Notes under the pieces: model-generated
The model's database searches: none
What the model was told of the DNA's origin: nothing
The model's input: only the letters and a program-made list of their open reading frames with translations
Made by a program: the position numbers and the translations under genes
Source: Planctomycetota bacterium
Lineage (GTDB): Bacteria > Planctomycetota > SZUA-567
DNA: 5,027 nt
Assembly (NCBI GenBank): GCA_031270145.1
Contig: JAISYD010000332.1
Location: 1-5,027, forward strand
Direction: 5' to 3'
Part shown: positions 1 to 4,412 of the stretch, in pieces
Position numbering within the stretch: the stretch's first letter is position 1
How the letters are laid out: every line of letters begins with the position of its first letter

Positions 1-551
1 ATGGCGTCTTTCCCGGCCAGCGGATGGTCCTTGCGCATCAGAAGGCCCCATGTGTCGGCTTCGGGAAGCAGTATGGAGTCGTATTGGGAAACGTTGGGCG
101 GATTTATCAAAACCCCGAAATCAATCAGGCCTTTGTCCAGCCGCTCCATGACGGCCACGGCATCGCCGCTGAAAAAATGGAAACTTAGGTTGGGATACTC
201 GTCACGCATGTCCTTGATCAGGGCGGACAACAGCCTGATGACGTGGGTTTCCCCGCTGCCTATGTGGATTTCGCCGCTGATGGCGTCCCTTGGCGCCGTC
301 AGTTCCGATTTCGTCTTGTCGACCAGGGCCAGGATTTCCTCCGCCCGCTTGCGCAGAAGCGTCCCGTCCTCCGTCAAGGCGATTCTGCGGGTCCCCCTCC
401 GGCGGAGAAACAGCGTTACGCCCAAATCCGCCTCCAGCTCCATGAGCTGGCGCGAGAGCGTGGGCTGGGTCACGAGCAGAACCTTGGACGCCTTCAAAAG
501 GTTCCCCTCGCGGGCGGCGGTCAGAAAATAGCGCAGAACCCTCATATCCAT
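1..551 (-). CDS. LysR-family transcriptional regulator (partial, N-terminal 183 codons)
   Basis: DNA-binding transcriptional regulator, cytoplasmic, cut by the window's left edge; only the first 183 codons are present against roughly 290-300 in the family. The protein begins MDMRVLRYFLTAAREGN. The winged helix-turn-helix occupies about residues 4-62, with the hallmark recognition segment VTQPTLSRQLMELE (27-40) and the LG.TLF wing approach (43-48). A linker helix (about 63-85) leads into the start of the periplasmic-binding-protein-like effector domain (ISGEIHIGSGE at 91-101, then DFGVLI at 144-149). The start at 551 is preferred over the next Met (545) because GGGAG lies 10 nt upstream of it, and close relatives start M-x-x-RVLRYFL. 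It is transcribed away from the flavodoxin operon, the usual divergent layout for a LysR regulator and its target. The effector is unknown. The family call is very secure. Confidence 0.96.
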   Translation of the reverse strand, partial: MDMRVLRYFLTAAREGNLLKASKVLLVTQPTLSRQLMELEADLGVTLFLRRRGTRRIALTEDGTLLRKRAEEILALVDKTKSELTAPRDAISGEIHIGSGETHVIRLLSALIKDMRDEYPNLSFHFFSGDAVAVMERLDKGLIDFGVLINPPNVSQYDSILLPEADTWGLLMRKDHPLAGKDA

Positions 552-599
552 TTCTGGCCGTCTCCCTTCCGTTCGGCCCGGTCAAATGTATCACGAAAC

Positions 600-620
600 A
601 ATATGCTTTCCAAGCATATT
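600..620. promoter_or_regulatory. Perfect dyad, probable LysR-type operator (T-N11-A)
   Basis: Arms AATATGCTT (600-608) and AAGCATATT (612-620) are perfect inverted repeats around the 3-nt centre TCC. Within it, ATGC...GCAT has the T-N11-A spacing (T604, A616) that defines the LysR-family recognition box. It lies 48 bp upstream of the LysR start codon and just downstream of the -10 hexamer proposed here, so binding would fit negative autoregulation. The dyad is seen directly; the binding protein is inferred from position and family rules. Confidence 0.55.
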
Positions 621-638
621 AAATTATATAATATAAGT

Positions 639-668
639 ATTATACATTTCGTTCGGCGGGCGGTACAA
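639..668 (-). promoter_or_regulatory. Candidate sigma-70 promoter of the LysR gene
   Basis: Read on the minus strand, TTGTAC (668-663) and a perfect TATAAT (644-639) are separated by 18 bp. This would start transcription near position 632 and give a leader of about 80 nt. The -10 hexamer lies in the right arm of an A+T-rich inverted repeat (627-633 TATAATA, 638-644 TATTATA), so other TATAAT-like hexamers exist on both strands here, and the choice is a best fit rather than certain. Confidence 0.4.
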
Positions 669-744
669 TGTCCAAGATTTCACGAATTGCCTGGGCCAGG
701 CCGCGGCGGCGACAGCGCCGGGCGCGGCGGCGGAAAGCGTCGCC

Positions 745-789
745 GTCCCGCCTGGCCGGTTTCCCCCCGGATAAACCAATGGCCGGGAC
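745..789. other. Strong bulged hairpin in intergenic region
   Basis: Left arm GTCCCG (745-750), 4-nt bulge CCTG, GCC (755-757) and GGTTT (758-762) pair with AAACC (773-777), 3-nt bulge AAT, GGC (781-783) and CGGGAC (784-789). This gives 14 Watson-Crick pairs around a 10-nt loop. No U-tract follows on either strand, so it is not a standard intrinsic terminator. It could be a structured RNA element on either strand, or the remains of a repeat. Function unknown. Confidence 0.4.
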
Positions 790-841
790 CCTTGCTTGGG
801 CGGGGAAAAAGGCGGTGACCAGCGACGAGGCCAGCCTGACG

Positions 842-866
842 GATGGCATTGCCATCGGGGCATGGC
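842..866. repeat. Two overlapping, mutually exclusive palindromes
   Basis: GATGGCA-T-TGCCATC (842-856) is a perfect 7-bp inverted repeat around one base. Its right arm can instead pair downstream, as GCCAT (851-855) with ATGGC (862-866) across six bases. As DNA the first could be a protein-binding dyad; as RNA the two hairpins would compete. A further short palindrome, GCCTGG-G-CCAGGC, sits at 689-701. No function can be assigned. Confidence 0.3.
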
Positions 867-951
867 GAAAACAGTGAAGGCTGGGGCCGGAACCGCAACA
901 GAGGTCGTGGAGGCGTGGCGGCGCGACGACCGTGATTTGGAATCTCAATGA

Positions 952-1063
952 TGATCGACCGGCAAAAACCCCCCATTTTCAGAATTGCCGATTTTAACCC
1001 GTCGTAATCATTGGTGAATATTTTAACGTTTTGGTCGATTTTAGGGTTTTTGCAGAGCGATCA
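952..1063. mobile_element. Candidate miniature inverted-repeat element (MITE-like), about 112 bp
   Basis: Terminal inverted repeats of 20 bp match at 17 positions: the left end (952-971) reads TGATCG, three partly variable bases, then GCAAAAACCC, and the right end (1063-1044, reverse strand) reads the same way. ATGA flanks both ends (948-951 and 1064-1067). Read more broadly, TCAATGAT occurs at 945-952 and 1061-1068, as a target duplication would. The inside has no open frame and repeats ATTTTA three times (991, 1020, 1038). These are traits of non-autonomous elements mobilised by an IS transposase in trans. The exact ends are ambiguous because inverted and direct repeats overlap, and I do not recognise the parent IS family. 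It could also be a chance or regulatory inverted repeat. Confidence 0.35.
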
Positions 1064-1290
1064 ATGATAAGTACCCGGCGCGGCCCGCGGCTTGGCCATG
1101 AGGCAACCGGAAACGCGCCTGCGATTGAGGCCCAAAATGTAATACGCAGGAGCCGAACGGATCAGTTTATAGAGCAAAAAAAGCAGTAGCACTATTGATG
1201 AAATAAATTTATAACCAGATAATTCCGGCTAGAACAACCCGGCCATCAGGATTTTCTTCGGTACGAAATCCGGAAGACGAATAATAACCA
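1064..1290. other. Intergenic DNA without a supported gene
   Basis: No gene is supported here. A minus-strand frame (GTG at 1192 to stop at 1061, 43 residues, Leu-rich start) lacks a ribosome binding site. The sequence turns A+T-rich from about 1160 towards the operon start. Short perfect palindromes include CGCGG-C-CCGCG (1079-1089), and GGATTT...AAATCC around 1250-1271. Confidence 0.4.
1115..1153. other. Intergenic hairpin
   Basis: CCTGCGATT (1118-1126) pairs with AAT-A-CGCAGG (1141-1150, one bulged A). A further GC/GC pair can form outside a G-A mismatch (1115-1116 with 1152-1153), around a 14-nt loop. A run of seven A follows downstream (1176-1182) but is not adjacent, so a terminator reading on the plus strand is not supported. 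Its role is unknown. Confidence 0.3.
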
Positions 1291-1319
1291 TTAACCATTA
1301 AATGCTAATTAATAGTTAA
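1291..1319. promoter_or_regulatory. A+T-rich inverted repeat upstream of flavodoxin operon
   Basis: TTAACCATTAA (1291-1301) and TTAATAGTTAA (1309-1319) are inverted copies matching at 10 of 11 positions, separated by 7 nt. The left arm is part of a direct duplication of CCATTAA. It lies about 95 bp upstream of the first operon gene, the usual position of an activator site. Whether it is an operator or simply A+T-rich promoter DNA cannot be settled from sequence alone. Confidence 0.35.
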
Positions 1320-1352
1320 AATAAAAATATAAAGATACTAAATTTATATTTC

Positions 1353-1380
1353 ATTCAAATCAGATGCATAAGATCTGAAT
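1353..1380. promoter_or_regulatory. 28-bp dyad just upstream of the flavodoxin operon, candidate operator
   Basis: Reading inward from both ends, 11 of 14 base pairs are symmetric: outer ATTCA/TGAAT (1353-1357, 1376-1380), middle ATC/GAT (1359-1361, 1372-1374), and a central ATGCAT (1364-1369). It ends 33 bp before the ATG at 1414 and lies immediately downstream of A+T-rich DNA with -10-like hexamers (TATAAA 1328-1333, TATATT 1345-1350). A protein bound here would overlap or block the transcription start. No clear -35 hexamer is visible, which would suit an activator-dependent promoter. The dyad is seen; its role is inferred. Confidence 0.45.
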
Positions 1381-1401
1381 CATAAATTATTGGGAGAATA
1401 A

Positions 1402-1408
1402 AGAGGTG
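1402..1408 (+). promoter_or_regulatory. Ribosome binding site of lipoprotein flavodoxin gene
   Basis: AGAGGTG lies 5 nt upstream of the ATG at 1414. It is the strongest Shine-Dalgarno sequence in the window and fixes this start. Confidence 0.8.
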
Positions 1409-1413
1409 TTGAT

Positions 1414-2070
1414 ATGAAAAATTTGATTACGCTCATGTTGTCTTGCGTGCTGCCGCTCGCTCTGGCGGCTTGCGACAGCGGCCCGGCCCCCTCACCGCCA
1501 CGGCAAGCGGCGGAGAACGTCGACGCGGCGCGGACAAGCCAGGAGGCCTCGGCGGTCGCCATGCCCGCCCAAGATAAGGGAGAGGCCGTGAAGGCGTTGA
1601 TTGTGTATTATTCATGGTCCGGAAACATCCGCCTGATGGCGGAGGAAATCCAACGCCAAACGGGCGCCGACATCTTCGAGCTTTTGCCGGTGGTGCCATA
1701 TTCTGACGACTACGACACCGCCGTGAACACGGCCACCCAAGAGAGGCGCGCCAACGCCCGCCCCGCTTTCTCCGGCGGCGTCGACAATTTCGCCGACTAT
1801 GGCGTCGTCTACATTGGGTACCCGAATTGGTGGGCGGACATGCCCATGATTCTTTACACCTTTTTTGATTCTTACGACTTGTCCGGCAAAATCATCGCGC
1901 CCTTCTGCACCAGCGGCGGCAGCGGGTTTTCCGACACCATCGCGGCCATCAAGGGTTTGGAGCCGGGCGCCACGGTGCTGGACGGGCTTCATCTTGAGGA
2001 TTCCTCCGGACTGGAGAACCCGGGGAAGGCCGTCACGGACTGGTTGAATGGGCTTGACATAGGAAAATAG
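1414..2070 (+). CDS. Lipoprotein flavodoxin (Flavodoxin_4-like)
   Basis: 218-residue predicted lipoprotein with an FMN-binding flavodoxin domain, likely an electron carrier or NAD(P)H-quinone/FMN-type reductase partner on the outer face of the cytoplasmic membrane. A type II signal peptide (MKNLITLMLS...LALAAC) gives lipidated Cys20, followed by Asp21, the residue that in enterobacteria favours inner-membrane retention. A Pro/Ala/Ser-rich tether (about 22-59) leads to the domain (60-215): beta strand ALIVYYS with phosphate-binding loop SWSGN (67-71, in place of the usual S/T-x-T-G-N), the characteristic GYPNWWADMP (135-144), and the third loop PFCTSGGSG (163-171). A flavodoxin with a lipobox is unusual because most are cytosolic; no twin-arginine motif is seen, so export would be by Sec, with FMN bound afterwards. 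It is first in the operon, 5 bp before the next gene, whose C-terminal domain is its paralogue. Physiological partner unknown. Confidence 0.9.
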   Translation: MKNLITLMLSCVLPLALAACDSGPAPSPPRQAAENVDAARTSQEASAVAMPAQDKGEAVKALIVYYSWSGNIRLMAEEIQRQTGADIFELLPVVPYSDDYDTAVNTATQERRANARPAFSGGVDNFADYGVVYIGYPNWWADMPMILYTFFDSYDLSGKIIAPFCTSGGSGFSDTIAAIKGLEPGATVLDGLHLEDSSGLENPGKAVTDWLNGLDIGK

Positions 2071-2075
2071 AAAGG

Positions 2076-3566
2076 ATGCGGCGGATGGGACGGAGCGTCG
2101 GGTATCTGCTTTTGCTGCTCATGGTGGCGGCATCAAGCGCCATCGGCGGCGCCGGGACGCCGACCGGTGGAACCGCCTACGCCGCGACAGGCGGCGAAAC
2201 CGCAACCGCCATGACGGCGACCGGGGCCAGCGAGGTCGGCAACGTGAGGATTCCGGAAAACTTTGTATTGATCCGGGGCGGCCAGTTCCAGATGGGCAGC
2301 CCGGATTCCGAAGCTTGGCGCGGAGCGGACGAAACGCGGCATGCCGTAACGGTCGGCGATTTCCGCCTGAGCCGCCATGAACTGACCCAGGCGGAATTCC
2401 TCGAGGTCACCGGCCGCAAGCCGAGCGCCTTTTCCGGCCCCGAACTGCCGGTCGAGAACGTCTCCTGGCTGGACGCCATCGCCTACTGCAACGCCCGCAG
2501 CCAAAAGGAGGGATTGACGCCGGCCTACTCCGTTTCCGGCCGGACCGTCACGTGGGACCGAAGCGCGAACGGCTACCGCCTGCCCACGGAGGCCGAATGG
2601 GAGTACGCCTGCCGCGCCGGGACGGAGACCCCGTTCAACACGGAAAAATCAATCGGCGCCGACGAGGCCAATTACTACGGGCACTATCCCTACCTGATTG
2701 AGGAGAACTATTTCTCCCAAGGCAATCTCGAGGCCAAGCCCGGCCAATACCGGCAGACCACGGTCGCCCCCGGCGGCTTTCCCCCGAACGAATTCGGGCT
2801 CCACGACATGCACGGCAACGTGGGCGAGTGGGTGTGGGACTACTACGGCGAGTATGGCGCCCAGGCCCAAAGTGATCCCGCCGGCCCCGCCTCGGGCACG
2901 CTTCGCGTGTACCGCGGCGGCGGCTGGAACGATTTCGCCAAGAACACGCGCTCCGCCTACCGCGCCGCCATGGCGGCGGAGAAGGGCAGCTTCAATGTCG
3001 GCATCCGGCTGGCGCTCAACGCCGTCCCCGGCGCCGGCCTCGTCACGGGCTCCGAGGCGCGGCCGGAAAAGGCCGCCGGCGCCGGCCAGGTCCTGATCGC
3101 CTACTACTCCTGGGGCGGAAACACGCGGGCAATCGCCGGGATGATCCGGGAGCGGACCGGCGCCGACCTGTTCGAGATCGAACCGGCCCGGTCGTATTCG
3201 GGCGACTACAACACCGTGCTGAGCGAGGCCCAGCGCGACCAGCGCGCCCAGGCGAGGCCGGAACTGGCGAAGCGGGTGGACGACATGGGGCGCTACGACG
3301 TCATATTGCTCGGATACCCCAACTGGTGGGCGTCCATCCCCATGCCGATCGCCTCGTTTCTCGAGGAATACGACTTCTCCGGCAAGACGATCATCGCCTT
3401 TTGCAGCCACGGCGGGGGGCGTTTCGGGCAGAGCCTGACGGCCATCGCCAAACTCGCTCCCAACGCCCGGATGGGCGAGGCTCTGTCCGTCCATTATTCG
3501 GGCGGTTCGGCTCTTGGCCGCGACATCGGCGAATGGCTGGCGGAAAACGGCGTCAAGGAGAGGTGA
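2076..3566 (+). CDS. Secreted SUMF1/FGE-fold domain fused to a flavodoxin domain
   Basis: 496-residue two-domain protein. A Sec signal peptide (hydrophobic 9-24, probable cleavage near residues 22-36) and a Thr/Ala/Gly-rich spacer precede a SUMF1-fold domain (about 60-316): FVLIRGGQFQMGS (63-75), VENVSWLDAIAYCNA (126-140), YRLPTEAEWEYACRAG (167-182), FGLHDMHGNVGEWVWD (240-255), RVYRGGGWNDFAKNTRSAYR (277-296) and GIRLA (309-313). The cysteine pair that oxidises sulfatase cysteine in true formylglycine-generating enzymes is absent (GGGWNDF has no Cys), so that activity is unlikely. A flavodoxin domain follows (337-492): LIAYYSWGGNT (340-350), GYPNWWASIP (413-422), AFCSHGGG (441-448). It matches the upstream lipoprotein at about 60 of 132 ungapped positions by eye. 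Start: the ATG at 2076 directly abuts AAAGG, while the ATG at 2085 (Met4) has AAAGG 9 nt upstream and may be the real one. Substrate unknown. Confidence 0.9.
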   Translation: MRRMGRSVGYLLLLLMVAASSAIGGAGTPTGGTAYAATGGETATAMTATGASEVGNVRIPENFVLIRGGQFQMGSPDSEAWRGADETRHAVTVGDFRLSRHELTQAEFLEVTGRKPSAFSGPELPVENVSWLDAIAYCNARSQKEGLTPAYSVSGRTVTWDRSANGYRLPTEAEWEYACRAGTETPFNTEKSIGADEANYYGHYPYLIEENYFSQGNLEAKPGQYRQTTVAPGGFPPNEFGLHDMHGNVGEWVWDYYGEYGAQAQSDPAGPASGTLRVYRGGGWNDFAKNTRSAYRAAMAAEKGSFNVGIRLALNAVPGAGLVTGSEARPEKAAGAGQVLIAYYSWGGNTRAIAGMIRERTGADLFEIEPARSYSGDYNTVLSEAQRDQRAQARPELAKRVDDMGRYDVILLGYPNWWASIPMPIASFLEEYDFSGKTIIAFCSHGGGRFGQSLTAIAKLAPNARMGEALSVHYSGGSALGRDIGEWLAENGVKER

Positions 3567-3584
3567 AAGGCCCCGCGCCAAACG

Positions 3585-4376
3585 ATGGCGATCCAAACCA
3601 AGGCGAGTACGAGCCTTGAAGGAACGGGTGACGGCATGACGCATGAAAAGGTTACGGCCGGCCGCGACGAGCTCGGCGGCTTCGCCCCCCAGTTCGCCCG
3701 GATCAACGACGACCTGCTCTTTGGCGAGGTGTGGGCGGACGAGGCGACCGTGTCGCCCAGGGAGCGGAGCATGATCACCGTCGCCGCGCTGACGGCGGGC
3801 GGGATTGCCGGTTCTCCGCTCGAGTTCCATTTGGGCAAAGCGAGGGACAACGGGGTCACGAGAGGGGAAATTGCCTCGATCCTCACCCATCTTTCGTTTT
3901 ATGGCGGCTGGCCGAGGGCGTGGGCGGCGTTCCGGGCGGCGAAAGAAATCTGGTCGGAGGAGCGCCCCGCCGACAACGAATTGGGTAAAGGGGCGATCTT
4001 CGGGGTCGGCGAGCCGAATGTGGCTTACGCCAAGTATTTCACCGGCCAAAGCTATCTGAAAATGCTCACAACGCAGGGAGTCGCCACGGCCCACGTCACG
4101 TTCGCCCCAGGCTGCCGCAACTGGTGGCATATCCACCGCAAAGGCGGGCAGATTCTGCTCGCGACCGGCGGCCGGGGCTACTGCCGGGAATACGGCGAGG
4201 AGGCGCGCGAACTGCGCCCGGGCGACGTCGTGAGCATCAAAGCCGATGTCAAGCATTGGCACGGCGCGGCGGCGGACAGTTGGTTTTCCCACCTGGCGCT
4301 CGAAATTCCGGCGGAGGGCGCTTCGAACGAGTGGGTCGAGCCCGTTACGGATGAGGAATATGGACGATTGAAGTAG
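3585..4376 (+). CDS. Carboxymuconolactone decarboxylase-family domain fused to cupin
   Basis: 263-residue, predicted cytoplasmic protein of two small domains. The CMD (AhpD-like) domain (about 25-125) shows AGRDELGGFAPQFA (25-38), NDDLLFGEVW (41-50), SPRERSMITVAAL (57-69), EFHLGKARDNGVTRGEI (80-96) and FYGGWPRAWAAF (105-116). It contains no cysteine, so the CxxC peroxidase chemistry of AhpD is ruled out. The cupin (about 145-240) has the first metal-binding motif GCRNWWHIHRKGGQ (176-189), with Gln where the canonical glutamate often lies, and the second, RPGDVV...KHWHG (211-227). Such CMD-cupin proteins recur beside flavodoxins and LysR regulators in anaerobes; their reaction is not established. 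The start is uncertain: 3585 has a poor ribosome site, whereas the ATG at 3636 (Met18, AAGGA 12 nt upstream) matches where the conserved family sequence begins. It lies 18 bp after the fusion gene. Confidence 0.92.
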   Translation: MAIQTKASTSLEGTGDGMTHEKVTAGRDELGGFAPQFARINDDLLFGEVWADEATVSPRERSMITVAALTAGGIAGSPLEFHLGKARDNGVTRGEIASILTHLSFYGGWPRAWAAFRAAKEIWSEERPADNELGKGAIFGVGEPNVAYAKYFTGQSYLKMLTTQGVATAHVTFAPGCRNWWHIHRKGGQILLATGGRGYCREYGEEARELRPGDVVSIKADVKHWHGAAADSWFSHLALEIPAEGASNEWVEPVTDEEYGRLK

Positions 4377-4412
4377 CGCAAGACGCGGGGTCAGCCAACA
4401 CGGGGGTTCATT

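Larger units (their letters stand above)
645..951. other. G+C-rich intergenic block, no supported gene
   Basis: No convincing gene was found in this block. The best open frame (668-877, plus, 69 codons) is Arg-rich because of a CGG/GCG run, has no good ribosome binding site, and resembles no family I know. Overlapping minus-strand frames (around 624-976) are equally unsupported. The block contains several perfect or near-perfect inverted repeats (689-701, 745-789, 842-866), so it is more likely structured leader or degenerate DNA than a coding region. Confidence 0.5.

Noticed and set aside
1..531. 176-codon open frame on the plus strand
   Set aside because: Antisense to the LysR coding sequence. 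Its Ser/Arg-rich translation matches no family, while the minus strand gives a textbook LysR N-terminus.
668..877. 69-codon Arg-rich plus-strand frame
   Set aside because: No convincing ribosome binding site, low-complexity Arg run from GC-rich repeats, no known family, and a strong hairpin runs through it.
790..925. Possible cobalamin or FMN riboswitch (GGGGAA...GGCGGTGA and ACCGCAAC)
   Set aside because: The match is limited to scattered short words. The B12 box and the conserved core order are absent, and no FMN-element core could be found either.
1061..1192. 43-residue minus-strand frame with a Leu-rich start
   Set aside because: Only a GTG start with no Shine-Dalgarno sequence. Its stop lies in the end of the candidate mobile element, and nothing resembles a known small protein.
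2076..2110. Twin-arginine (Tat) signal on the fusion protein
   Set aside because: Arg2-Arg3 are followed by Met-Gly, not the x-F-L-K context, and a Sec-type hydrophobic core follows closely.
2256..3023. Active formylglycine-generating enzyme, or diversity-generating retroelement target
   Set aside because: The catalytic cysteine pair of FGE is missing. The fold is followed by a flavodoxin domain instead of ending the protein, and no template repeat or reverse transcriptase is seen in the window.
2649..4292. 547-codon open frame on the minus strand
   Set aside because: It is antisense to the fusion gene and the CMD-cupin gene, whose families are unmistakable. Its product is Arg/Pro/Ala-rich with no recognisable domain. 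Long antisense frames are expected where codons end in G or C.
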